Source of the DNA: Aphidius gifuensis
Taxonomy: Eukaryota > Arthropoda > Insecta > Hymenoptera > Braconidae
NCBI RefSeq assembly: GCF_014905175.1
Contig: NC_057792.1
Location: forward strand, 17,118,963-17,182,962
Length of the DNA: 64,000 nucleotides
Direction: 5' to 3'
The translations under genes were made by a program, and so were the position numbers. Within the stretch, counting starts at the first letter, position 1. Each line of letters opens with the position of its first letter. The notes under the pieces were generated by a model, which ran no database searches, had not been told where the DNA came from, and was given only the letters and a program-made list of their open reading frames with translations. Positions 51,101 through 59,300 of the stretch are shown in pieces.

Positions 51101-51626
51101 AATATGATCGAATAACGATGGATATATTCAAGTGTGCCAAGTCTTTTGGGAATAAACAAAAGCAAAAAAACAAAAATTATTTGTCAAAAAATACGGGTGA
51201 TATATTGAAGATATTATATTGAGTAAAAAGACAAAAAAAAAATAATAAAAATAAGTAAGTAAATAAAACTATCCATGAAAAGACTAATGGAGACGAAGAA
51301 AAGGTTTCGAATTATTTTGAAATCTGAGATAAAACGTTGAAATAAAATTCCGGGTTAAAAAAATAAATAAATACATAAAAGTAAATGTTGAATTTGAGTA
51401 TTAAAAAAGTCATGGAATGTTGTGAAAATCCAACGACGATAAGACGTTTAAATCAATTGAAATAAATTGAAATTAAAAAAAATTGACACTCAAAAGAAAT
51501 AATTTTTTTCGCAAGTATTTTAATATTTTTTAAATTGTAATTAAACTTACCATGAAGTGCCTTTAAATACGCCTTGCCTGCATTGATAAGTTGCCTTGCT
51601 CCTGGATTGAATTTATCCAAGATATT
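9725..51626 (-). CDS. IRSp53: IRSp53/BAIAP2-family I-BAR and SH3 scaffold, 5'-partial
   Basis: Twelve coding exons on the minus strand join in one frame: 51626-51551, 35983-35891, 20494-20433, 16072-16001, 15882-15679, 15609-15418, 15346-15115, 14729-14505, 14360-14258, 13622-13379, 13317-13142 and 12110-9725. Every junction is GT-AG with matching phase, and the total of 4065 nt is divisible by three, giving 1354 residues plus stop. Residues 1-233 are an I-BAR (IMD) domain: FNPGARQLINAGKAYLKAL, then LKAFYVDLLVPLE, MKKQRKKSRG and the ERRRYGFVLERQCSLAKHYASF helix. An SH3 domain follows at about 362-418. The family dimerises, binds PI(4,5)P2 membranes with negative curvature, and links Rac/Cdc42 signals to WAVE and Ena at filopodia and lamellipodia. 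The last 794 residues are unusual. The initiating exon, normally encoding some 15-20 residues, was not found upstream. Confidence 0.92.
12832..12954 (+). pseudogene. coding-like fragment, 40 codons, opposite strand in an IRSp53 intron
   Basis: After a pyrimidine-rich tract and AAAG at 12827-12830, a plus-strand frame reads IKNHVYLDGIAPN and on to RLAIAQSLLQ before TAA. Its composition resembles a real protein far more than the other frames or the surrounding AT-rich intron. It has no ATG, and no upstream exon joins it in frame. It may be the relic of an inserted gene, a transposon-borne exon, or chance. I do not recognise the protein. Confidence 0.3.
13095..13122. repeat. AAAT tetranucleotide microsatellite
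   Basis: About six to seven copies of AAAT/AATA just inside the intron downstream of the donor for exon 13142-13317. It is a simple repeat without evident function. Confidence 0.85.
13142..13317 (-). CDS. IRSp53: IRSp53 exon: proline-rich segment with acidic end
   Basis: Flanked by a TTTTAG acceptor and a GTGAGT donor; 176 nt, entered in phase 0 and left after two bases. It encodes residues 502-560, including RRIQPPVPPIPPPAV, a polyproline stretch of the kind bound by SH3, EVH1 or WW domains, then SSNDSGFSNEPP and an acidic DIDYSDDDAM. Vertebrate IRSp53 also has proline-rich and WW/EVH1-binding sequence after its SH3 domain, so the order is as expected. Confidence 0.88.
13379..13622 (-). CDS. 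IRSp53: IRSp53 exon: post-SH3 linker
   Basis: 244 nt between a TATAG acceptor and a GTGAGT donor, residues 420-501. It supplies the last base of a glycine codon and ends in phase 0. The content is low-complexity: a PCKPAPSRPPPS proline motif and then an N/S/G-rich stretch ending in GRQPKS. It is probably disordered and may carry phosphorylation and SH3-ligand sites. Confidence 0.85.
14258..14729 (-). CDS. IRSp53: IRSp53 SH3 domain (two exons, 14505-14729 and 14258-14360)
   Basis: The first exon encodes a PETPPRPRS motif, a Gly/Ser-rich linker and the first half of the SH3 domain, starting ALFAYLSSGENQLSFLEGDL. A 144-nt intron splits the domain after ALMG. The second exon supplies GDRQKGWQFGENLRTQGTG and WFPLAYTEV. 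The conserved tryptophan of the GWxFGE strand and the PxxY aromatic residues that form the peptide-binding groove are all present. The overall order and spacing match IRSp53 SH3, which recruits WAVE2, Mena/VASP, Eps8 and other partners. Junction phases (G|GT and GG|A) fit the neighbouring exons exactly. Confidence 0.93.
15115..15346 (-). CDS. IRSp53: IRSp53 exon: linker between I-BAR and SH3
   Basis: 232 nt, residues 234-311, between an AATAG acceptor and a GTATTT donor. It begins QVSFWPEDDENGG and continues with a serine-rich segment including RKTRSMDSS and SRARSEVNIHSSS. The basic-serine motifs resemble phosphorylation and 14-3-3 sites. That is a guess from composition, although the corresponding linker in mammalian IRSp53 is regulated this way. 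Confidence 0.88.
15418..15882 (-). CDS. IRSp53: IRSp53 I-BAR domain core (two exons)
   Basis: Exons 15679-15882 and 15418-15609 are both phase 0 and 204 and 192 nt long. They encode residues 102-233, the long antiparallel helices of the I-BAR dimer. The first ends with MKKQRKKSRGASK, a basic cluster expected to contact phosphoinositides, then an acidic-basic helix to CEQSLKN. The second starts AMTQERRRYGFVLERQC, the signature of the domain, and ends at MFASRLR. The mammalian protein has the same ALTEERRR and EKQC features. Confidence 0.95.
16001..16072 (-). CDS. IRSp53: IRSp53 I-BAR exon, 24 codons
   Basis: A 72-nt exon with a TAATTACAG acceptor and a GTTAGT donor, phase 0 at both ends, residues 78-101. 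It encodes LKAFYVDLLVPLETNLEKD, part of the first long helix of the domain, and is too short to appear as a long ORF. It was found from the frame continuity and the conserved helix. Confidence 0.92.
16073..20432. other. 4.4 kb IRSp53 intron
   Basis: AT-rich with no convincing gene. Patches of higher GC occur near 16195-16330 (with an 8-bp hairpin, AACTTGAA, at 16230-16256), 17335-17470 and 18950-19080 (with a longer hairpin at 18983-19048). They may be conserved noncoding sequence, which I cannot test here. Confidence 0.6.
18983..19048. repeat. hairpin with 11-12 bp stem
   Basis: TGTGGCTCCTTA at 18983-18994 pairs with TAAGAGCCACA at 19038-19048, with one bulged base and a 43-nt loop. Two outer G-U pairs could extend it. 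It lies in a GC-elevated patch of the intron. It might be a small-RNA precursor, but the stem is short for that. Confidence 0.45.
20433..20494 (-). CDS. IRSp53: IRSp53 I-BAR exon, 62 nt
   Basis: Between a TTTTCAG acceptor and a GTAAGT donor, residues 57-77. It reads SALMRIVEVYKEIQEQEMNI, aligning with the GDVLFQMAEVHRQIQ helix of mammalian IRSp53. It takes one base of a glycine codon from the exon 15.4 kb upstream and ends in phase 0. Confidence 0.92.
30564..30589. repeat. direct repeat, left copy
   Basis: 26 bp identical to 32076-32101, in the same orientation and 1512 bp apart. Weaker similarity extends leftwards to an ACGTATACA shared at 30522 and 32041, so the duplicated unit is roughly 65 bp. 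The left copy lies outside the inverted-repeat-bounded element and the right copy lies inside it. Confidence 0.75.
31443..31595 (+). pseudogene. coding-like terminal exon inside the element
   Basis: After TTATTAG at 31436-31442 an open frame of 50 codons runs to TAA, with a protein-like composition (DEHFDAYKLIDLNDTELGF and onward to FSFIPKSWM). It is followed by an ATT repeat and an AATAAA. It has no ATG, so it would be a 3' exon. It may be a relic of an element-encoded protein. The family is not recognised. Confidence 0.3.
31599..31629. repeat. ATT/TTA trinucleotide microsatellite
   Basis: About ten uninterrupted TTA units directly after the stop codon of the coding-like exon in the candidate transposon. 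Confidence 0.95.
32076..32101. repeat. direct repeat, right copy
   Basis: Identical over 26 bp to 30564-30589. It lies 26 bp inside the right terminus of the candidate element. Confidence 0.75.
32185..32207. repeat. CAA trinucleotide microsatellite
   Basis: About seven CAA units shortly right of the candidate transposon. It is noncoding on both strands as far as I can see. Confidence 0.85.
33000..33420. promoter_or_regulatory. GC-elevated patch with ETS-type site, possible regulatory element
   Basis: Base composition is far less AT-biased than around it. It includes CACGTGAC at about 33023 and GACTTCCGGTAGC near 33123, a consensus ETS/GABP-type site often found at promoters. Short open frames with normal codon content occur (plus strand from the ATG at 33320, 25 codons). 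It could be an alternative promoter or enhancer of IRSp53. Confidence 0.3.
35891..35983 (-). CDS. IRSp53: IRSp53 I-BAR exon, 93 nt
   Basis: A TTTTTAACAG acceptor and a GTGAGT donor bound residues 26-56, reading AAAANRVYVDALSRLARQAQ and ending GGSQDVG. It aligns with the VTYAAKGYFDALVKMGELA region of mammalian IRSp53. It splits glycine codons at both ends, matching its neighbours more than 15 kb away on each side. The GC content is markedly above the flanking introns. Confidence 0.93.
40045..40087. repeat. 43-nt hairpin
   Basis: GTCTTTGTC and GACAAAGAC form a perfect 9-bp stem around an 11-nt loop. Past a three-base internal segment, TACA pairs with TGTA, so 14 of 16 positions pair. It is in a GC-raised intronic patch. 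It is too short for a typical pre-miRNA. Confidence 0.45.
45136..45173. repeat. GA dinucleotide microsatellite
   Basis: A run of GA units with one AA interruption, about 38 bp. Long GA tracts can bind GAGA-type factors in insects, but nothing else here points to a promoter. Confidence 0.9.
46889..47200 (-). CDS. nested gene: 103-aa secreted cysteine-rich protein
   Basis: A single coding exon starts at ATG with a hydrophobic signal peptide (about residues 1-22). The mature part has ten cysteines spaced C-x4-C-x4-C-x3-C-x7-C-x18-C-x5-C-x2-C-x2-C-x4-C, enough for five disulfides, with W or Y next to many of them (CWKYC, WCYT, SCWSCEYDGC). It ends GQDK. Upstream, the transcript has a recognisable TATA box (47378-47388) and a 67-nt 5'UTR intron (47250-47316, GTAAGT donor, TTTTCAG acceptor), so it looks like an independent gene inside a 15.6 kb IRSp53 intron, on the same strand. 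An overlapping frame (46825-47121) is open but lacks a signal peptide. It resembles small disulfide-stabilised exported peptides in general. I cannot name a family, and a defence, structural or venom role would be speculation. Confidence 0.8.
   Translation of the reverse strand: MKFTFAYLLFLIIICFEFNYIKTDTSNDQSYEPNNSMSSECMDFGCHENRCWKYCRPDKSAWCYTESPHYRGGADQYISAKCETYENCGSCWSCEYDGCGQDK
47250..47316 (-). other. 5'UTR intron of the nested gene
   Basis: The donor GTAAGT at 47316 and the acceptor TTTTCAG ending at 47250 enclose 67 nt, a typical minimal insect intron. It lies 49 nt upstream of the ATG at 47200. Confidence 0.6.
47378..47388 (-). promoter_or_regulatory. TATA box of the nested gene
   Basis: The minus strand reads TATTTATAAAG. 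Transcription would begin near 47350-47358, giving a first noncoding exon of about 35 nt before the donor at 47316. Confidence 0.5.
51551..51626 (-). CDS. IRSp53: IRSp53 I-BAR exon, most 5' coding exon found
   Basis: A TTTTGTTACAG acceptor and a GTAAGT donor bound 76 nt encoding NILDKFNPGARQLINAGKAY and LKALHG. This is the start of the I-BAR domain (mammalian EQFNPSLRNFIAMGKNYEKALAG). It starts in phase 0, so the preceding exon should end on a codon boundary and carry the initiator methionine. No such exon with a good donor was identified in the next 12.4 kb. Confidence 0.93.
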
Positions 51627-52439
51627 CTGTAACAAAAAAAAAAAAGGTAAATCCATAAGTAAAAAGTTCCATAAAAGCGAAAAAGTTCAAGCATTAAATC
51701 ACCAAGATTAACAGTCACTCTATTCAATAAAAATAGGAAAAAAAAAATTAGCATAGATTCCCCAGGTGAAAAATTGGCTATCTTGATCTTAAAAAAAATA
51801 TATATTGGAATGGGAAAAAAATCGAACTTGATCGTATTCGTTTGCTAAAAAAGTTTTATATAAAATTCAACTTAGTTCCATTAATGTACGGTCCATCGAG
51901 TCAATCCACCTGACAATTTTACCAAACTTGGATGAGGAAAAACTATCCAGTGTCTTGGGAATTTTTTTTATTTGAACAAAAAAAAAAAAATAATATATAA
52001 AAATAAAATCGGTTTGCCGAGGCGTATGATTATTTGGATAAATTTTCATGGTTCTTGTCACTTTGTGATAAGAAATATGAATATAAAAGGATTTAAGATA
52101 ATATTTTTATTATATGATAAATTTTATAAGACAAAACATTGAAGATTGATTTTCTATAAATTGGAAAAATGCAATTTTCATTGTTCGAAAATAAATAATT
52201 CAAAAGTTATCTTTATCTTATTGAGAAAAAAAATCTGCTCAATAAATTTCGACTAAATTAAATCATTAATTTAAATTGAAAATAAATAAATAAATATTTG
52301 ACTCGATAAATTTATCAAAGCTATTAAAAAAAAAAATAAATATATATTTTCGATATTTGTATTGTATATTGTCAAGTAAAAAAAAAATGAAAAAACAGTT
52401 TATAAAAATGTCAAAATCATATTAAATAAAATTTTTGAA

Positions 52440-52700
52440 CATTGAGGATACGAAACGACGTCCGTTAAATTTTCCTTCGATATCACATTTCCGGCGCGAC
52501 AGCGACATTCAGTTACAATATGACGCAGTCTTTCCCTCGAACCAAAAAAAAAAAAAGAATTTAAAAAAAAAGTAAAAATTCCGAAAGGATGAAGAAAAGG
52601 AGACGAAACTGGCGGAACGATTGGTAAACCGAGTTTAATTTACCCGTCAGCAAACCAATCGATATTCAACCACATTGACAAATTCAACAAAATATACATA
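52440..52700. promoter_or_regulatory. CpG-bearing patch, possible promoter or 5'UTR region
   Basis: About 0.8-1.1 kb upstream of the first coding exon found, this patch has many CpG dinucleotides (ACGACGTCCG, CCGGCGCGACAGCGAC) in otherwise AT-rich DNA. It also holds an inverted pair CGATTGGT and ACCAATCG (52618-52661) that places CCAAT boxes on both strands. Candidate alternative promoter of IRSp53, by composition only. Confidence 0.25.
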
Positions 52701-54669
52701 TATATTTCAATGAAAGGTTTATAGATTCAAGTTGAGAATGTTAAAGCACAAAGCAACCAAGAGATTATATAGAAAAGACATTTAAACTTGAAACAGTTGG
52801 TACAGATGCTGGTAACAAGTGAAACGTACTACGTGACATTGAAAATAAAATGATAAAAGATAAATGAAATAAAAAAAGAATGAGAAGAATAATAATAACA
52901 GTTGTTGCACTAGAAATATTTTACCACCACAAATACATGAAACTTAAATCGAGCAATATGTATTCTTATATGTTACAAACCAATTTTAACATAACACGTA
53001 TTGGCCATTATTATTTTAAGACTTATATTTTTAATACAAGTTGTATACAGACAATGCAATCATTCACAAGATGTGCATACTTGTGATTAGGATTATGCAT
53101 TATTCTACCTGTCATTTGTCTGTGGATATATATAATTGCAAAATCTAAATTTACACTTATAGTTTAAAGGATTCTCAAGACTCAAACACAGACATTAAAA
53201 TACTGATTTTACGATTACTTCTGTTGAGTTTGTAGAAGGGTAAACTTCATACATTAAATTCCATCAAGCAACTGTTGAGGTTTTCCTTCAGGCATGTGCT
53301 TGAATGCCCATTATGTTCATTGACATTTTTTTAAATTTTAGATTTATATTTATGTCAGTCATCATGTCTTGTTATAATACTCAATAAATATTTACTTTGA
53401 TAAATATATTTTTAATTATTTATTCATTATTTTAACAAAGAAAAAACCTAAATTTAATTTTAAAAAACTTTTATATTTTTTTATATTAATTATATTAGTT
53501 TTCGATAAAATAAACACCATGAAATTTGTACTTTGTAATATAAATTTCAAGATTTTATTATCGAGAGAATTTCAATTTTAATGAAAATAAAATTTGCACA
53601 GTATCTTATGTAATATTAATTGTTAAATAAATTTATAATTTATAGATGAAATCATGATTAAAATTTAAAAAAATAAAAAATTAAATTAAACATGTAACTG
53701 GTATAAGAAACCAGTTATAATTGAGGAATGTATAAAGTTGAACGAACGATTTATTTAAATGTTAAAAATAATATAATTATTTATGTATTATTATCAACAA
53801 TGTATTGGTAATTTAAAATTTATTATAGGTTAATTATGAATTAAATAAATCAATATATAATAATATTGACAAGATGGACAAGTGAAAGCACAATAATATG
53901 TGAAATAACAACAAAAATAATTCAACAATTTAAACGATTTAAATTCTCATGATAAATCAAACAATCCAACGGTAAATTACGCAATACCCTTGATCAAGGT
54001 GTGTTGCATATTTAAATTCTTGTTGTAATATGCAAATTGTATTTTTAGATTTATTTTCATTTTTTTGCTTATCATCAACATAACAAGAGAGAATATTGAC
54101 TTTAATTTTTTTTATCATAGTTTAATAAAATAAATAATTTTTTCTTTTTTTGTTTTTTTTTACTAGCTATCTGTTCTTTCAAGTCTTCTGCAATCTGTAC
54201 ACAACTATGCTAACACAAAAATGCCTCTAGATATATTTTATATTTTAATTAAATTTATGAATCTTTTTTTCTTCTATAAATTGTCTTTTTTATTTGTTTA
54301 AAAAAAAAAATGAAAATACGAATTAATTGCACATTTATTTGCTTTAAAAATCATACTAATAATTTTTTTTTTGAATAATTATTTTTTATTTTAATAACGT
54401 TTTTAATAATATCGTGAGAATTATTAAGAAATTAAATATTGAGAGTAAATTGAAATATCAAAATAATTAGTTAAATCGTCGCATGTAAATATAAAATACA
54501 AAAAAATATATAACCATAATTAAAATAATAATATGAAATATAAATAAATATTGCAACGAGGAAATGATCTACTTATTATTGATCGTTACGTTTCGATTAC
54601 ACTGGAGGCATACAAAACCAATTACATTTTATTTCTCCTCCCACGCAACATCTTTAAACCTCACCTCAC

Positions 54670-54701
<32 letters not shown>
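54670..54701. repeat. TC dinucleotide microsatellite
   Basis: About 15 TC units with one TT interruption, in the upstream region of IRSp53. Confidence 0.9.
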
Positions 54702-56279
54702 TTATATACCTCAATCAAGTTTGAAATGTTATAAAAATTAAATCCTCCATTTTAAATAGATAAAATCTCAACTTCCGCATAACACTTTTTTAATTTATTT
54801 TTCATTATTATTTATATTTTTTTCTTATCAATAAATAATTTTTTTTTATCTTTTTTTGATTTTGTCGAACCGGTGTAGTAATATCCAATTTTGTAATTTG
54901 CATTGAGAGAGGCAAACGAGGTATCGACTCAATCAAATTAACAGGAAAAGATGCCGTTCTCATTTACCGTTATAACTTGGTCTTTGAAATATTGCCGTTG
55001 ATTCAAAAATAAATAAATATATATATAAATAAAAAACAATATTGAAAAAGAGACTATAAAAACATTTGAAAAATTATAAAAACAGGTAAAAAAAATTAAT
55101 GTAAAAAAGATATAAAAAAAATTTAATGAGATGAAAAATAAAAAAACGAAAAGAAAAAAAAATGATAGAAGCAGCAAAATGTACATTGAGAATAAGGATA
55201 GAATTAAAATACATATATGAGATTTTAACTTCAACTAATGATGAACATATAAAATATTAAAAAATAAAAATAAGAAAAATTTAAAACATTTTATGTGTAT
55301 ATATGTACACTTGCATGTTTTATATCTTTTTACGAAATGTCGGTTAACGGTTTAATAAAATATGATGCATCAATAATTCTGTACATGCATATTTTTGTAT
55401 TTTTTATTTTTCTTTGTTTATATATTAAATCCAACATCAGTCAAATTACTATAATAAAATAACAAATTTTAATTGCCTATTAATCTTTATTATTTTGTAA
55501 AAAAAATTTAAAAATAAAATAATATATAATTTATAAACTATTTTTTGTTTTGTTATTTTTTAAAAGCATTTAAATGTATCAGTGGAAAAAAAATAAGAGC
55601 ATTTAAAAATATAGGCCATCATCCTTTTTTTCAGGAAATAAAACTAGGCTAATCCTCTTGTGTAAACAATGCCTTAAAAAAAAAACAATTTTAAAGAGAT
55701 AAATTCAAGCAAAAAAAAGACCCTTTCCTGAAAAATATTCATCTAAAAATTATTGAATTGAAATAAGGGATTTGAAAAATAAAATAAAAATCATTTACCC
55801 TATTTTCTTTGATTGAAAATCATTTAATTTCAATAAAATTGATTTTAAATAAATATCAATAAATAAATAAAAGCAATGTTAAATAAACCAAGAAAAAAAA
55901 ATAAAATAAATGCACGAAAAATGCATAACAACGAATCAATTGTTCGTATTGAAAAAATAATTCAAATATTGCAACTAGGTGCTTTCAATTGATTCGATAA
56001 ATCTGTCTTGAATTTTCCATAGATTTGAACAATAATTCAACCCTTTTCTAGAAGCCAAATAACCACCCCCTTGTCAACCAAACATCCAATTAATTATGTT
56101 CAGCGTAATCGACTATTCATGCTACCAAAAAAATAAATAAATATGTGCTTTATTTTTTTTGGTATAACTAGTGAATATATATTAACAATAATTTTAATAT
56201 TTTATATTTTATGTCATACGAGAAGAATGCAAGAGATAAATAAAATAAAAATGAAGGAAATCATATATGTTTATGAATG

Positions 56280-56340
56280 TTATTCGTGACTGGAATATCA
56301 ATTGGGCTTTGGTCCAGGCAAATATATACGTCACGAATAA
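56280..56340. repeat. 61-nt hairpin with perfect 11-bp stem
   Basis: TTATTCGTGAC (56280-56290) and GTCACGAATAA (56330-56340) are exact complements around 39 nt that can pair further in part. The size and its place inside a GC-elevated patch make a microRNA-like precursor conceivable on either strand. Confidence 0.5.
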
Positions 56341-59300
56341 AATTTACGATGTACTGGGCGAAGGGTTGCCCTATAAAAACCATTTTCAAGTACCATCATG
56401 AATTCTGCCAGTTTCACTCGATTTTTATGGTAAATTTGATGTACTATGTAATCTCGAGACATGGCCAATATTATATATAGCAAAAATAAAATTTATAATA
56501 ACGCAAAATTGCATTAAAAAAGAGTCAAGTGTTTTTTTTCATTTAATTTTATTAAATTAAGATAATGAAAATAATAAATTAACTTTCTATTTTATTATTA
56601 AAATCAAAGTAATTTATTTTTTTGAAAGAAATAAAAAAATAAATTATAAAATAATTAATTGATATTTTTTAAATTTAAATAATCTTTAATAAATAAATAA
56701 AAAATTAAAATTAATATTGTTTTTTATTTGATAAATTTTTCATCATAAAATTCATATTGAAAGAAATTTTTTTATATATTTTATCAATACATTAAAATTT
56801 TTTGAAATATTGAAATAAATTGTTATTTATTTTTATTTTAAAATGGACAGTTCAATGGGTGTGTACACCTAGAACGATTTGTGTTCATGTTGGTTGGTGT
56901 ATGCAACACCACACGATAAATATAAGGCCATTATCGATACGTCAATTTCACGGCACGTAGACCTCATCGTGTCACACTCGATGTTTACATATATATACAC
57001 AAATATATAAGTCATTGTGAATGTATAAATTTTCACGAGTATATATTTAAACAAAAAAAAAAATATATAAACAATCATTTCAATATGCACTATTTAATAT
57101 TAATTTCTTTTATTTTTATTTTCATAAATTTTCATTTTAGAAATGAATAAAAAGCAACACTTTATGATGATGATTATAATTGAAATGTTAATTTTTTTTT
57201 TTAACATTGTGAAGTGATAATTAATTGGGACAAATAATCGTATTGATTGAAAATATTTAATTCAAATCAGATGTTATTTTTAAATTAAAATTTGAAACAA
57301 ATCATAGTCAAGGCCATTTCAGTCTAGTGTCATGTTCAATAAATTTTCAATTGACAAACTAATTACACAACGAAATGGCATTGATTACATATCAATAATT
57401 GAATCAACCAATCATCAATGACCCTCATTTACAATTTAAAAAATAAACATTCATAATTTTTTCATTTTTTAATCAGCAAAATATTAATTTTTTTTTTATG
57501 TTATTCTTATCTTCATTAAATTATCTTAATTGGAGATAATTTTTAAACAAACAAGTTGCTTAATTAAAACTTCAAGACTATATATTTTTTATATTGTCAA
57601 ATATTTTATGGATATAATTTTTTTTTTTTCATTTTAAATACGTCAAAGTTAAAAAAAAATAAAAAATAGAATTTCATCACACCCTTCTGTCTCGTCAATG
57701 ATAAAACGAAATAAAAAAAAATTTCTCATGAAGTGTCAAGCATCTGTAAACGACTCTCAACCCTCAAGAAAAAAATCACACAAATCCAATTTCATTTCGT
57801 ATATATTCTCATTCCCCTCTTGAGAATGAAAAATGAGTAAAATCAGAGTATATTTTATTTAGAAAAAAAAAAAAAGAAACAAAAATAATAAGCCAAAAAT
57901 TACCTAGATAATTCACAATAATGATGATAAATAAAAACTGTAAATTTAAATATAATATAAAATGATGAAAAAATAAATCATATTTATAAAAGTTAAATAT
58001 TGTAATAATAGAATCATCAAGTTTGTATTTAATTTTAATAAATTAGCATGTCAAATATAAATTGAAAATTTAATATATTACTTTTTTGTTTGACTAAATA
58101 TTAGAGTAAATTTTTGCATTTAAACTAAAACGCATGAGACTAACGAATTTCGTTAACTAATTAAGCAAAGACACATGATGAAAGTCAGTTTGTAAAGTTG
58201 ACAGTGTGAGGATTCGACACATGTATGGATACAGAGATGATGAAAAGGGTTTCATTAAATTGTGCACACAAATTCATCGAGGTGATATATGTTTTGAAAA
58301 AAATGTTTAAAAATTATATATATCTAAACTGTATAAATAAAAATTCAATTAATAAAATAACTAATTTATCAACATGACAAAATTTGGTTTATTTTTTTTT
58401 TTTTGTTACTTAAAGTTTGTGTGTTCATTGGCCCTGAAATTGAACCCAAAAAGTACCAAATATACGGCAATGAATTTACCGTTACAAGTGAGAAAAACCA
58501 ACGCCTCGTATTAAACCGGTCCCTTCTCGTATTCGAAAAAAAAAAATATATATAAAATTATTCTGACCAACTCGTACGTGATGTAAATTCAATCCAGCTA
58601 TGTGACAATTTGTTAGATCCCTTTCACAATCAAAAATTTTTTTTTAAAAACTACCAGAAACTAAAAAAACTTTTTTATTTTTTAATCCATACATTGGATT
58701 GAATAAAAAAAATAATATTTACGTATAGATACTGTATGAATTGAGTCAAAGCTTTTTGTTATTTGTGACATAGAAGAGAAAAAAAAAAAAAAATCAGACT
58801 AAATAGAATACCTATGAAAGGTATTATTTCTGCAAATAAAAAATTTTTTTTAATCCAAAGTTATTTTTTTTTTTTCAAATAAAAATTTGACTTATTTTGA
58901 TAAACTAAATTATCTTTTTTTATTATAAACTAAAAATACATGAGTTTGTTATTAAATTTCAAAAAAAAAAGGTAAAAAAATATTTGTAAAAATTATTTAT
59001 CAAAGAGTTTTTACGAAATTTTATTTTTAGAAATTTATAAAAATAATTTTATATATCGTAAAGTAGATGAGATTAAATAGGTTAGTTGGTGTTCGAAAAA
59101 AAAAAAAAAAAATCCATTGAAAAGTATATTAAAGTGCCATTCAGTACATTAAAAAATATCTACAATCTTTGATTCGAGTCACGACGAGAAAAGAGAAGAA
59201 GATTCAACGCGACGTGACCCCTTTAACGAATCCCTCGCGTCCCCCCCAGCTCAAGATCACATGAAAAAAAATTGAAAAAAAAATATTCAATGATGTATTT

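Larger units (their letters stand above)
35984..51550. other. 15.6 kb IRSp53 intron
   Basis: AT-rich intron hosting a complete nested gene at 46889-47200. Elsewhere it has GC-raised patches (36400-36660, 37390-37560, 39300-39420, 39950-40160, 45290-45390), short hairpins at 36461-36485 and 40045-40087, and a GA microsatellite. I see no other supportable gene. Confidence 0.6.
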
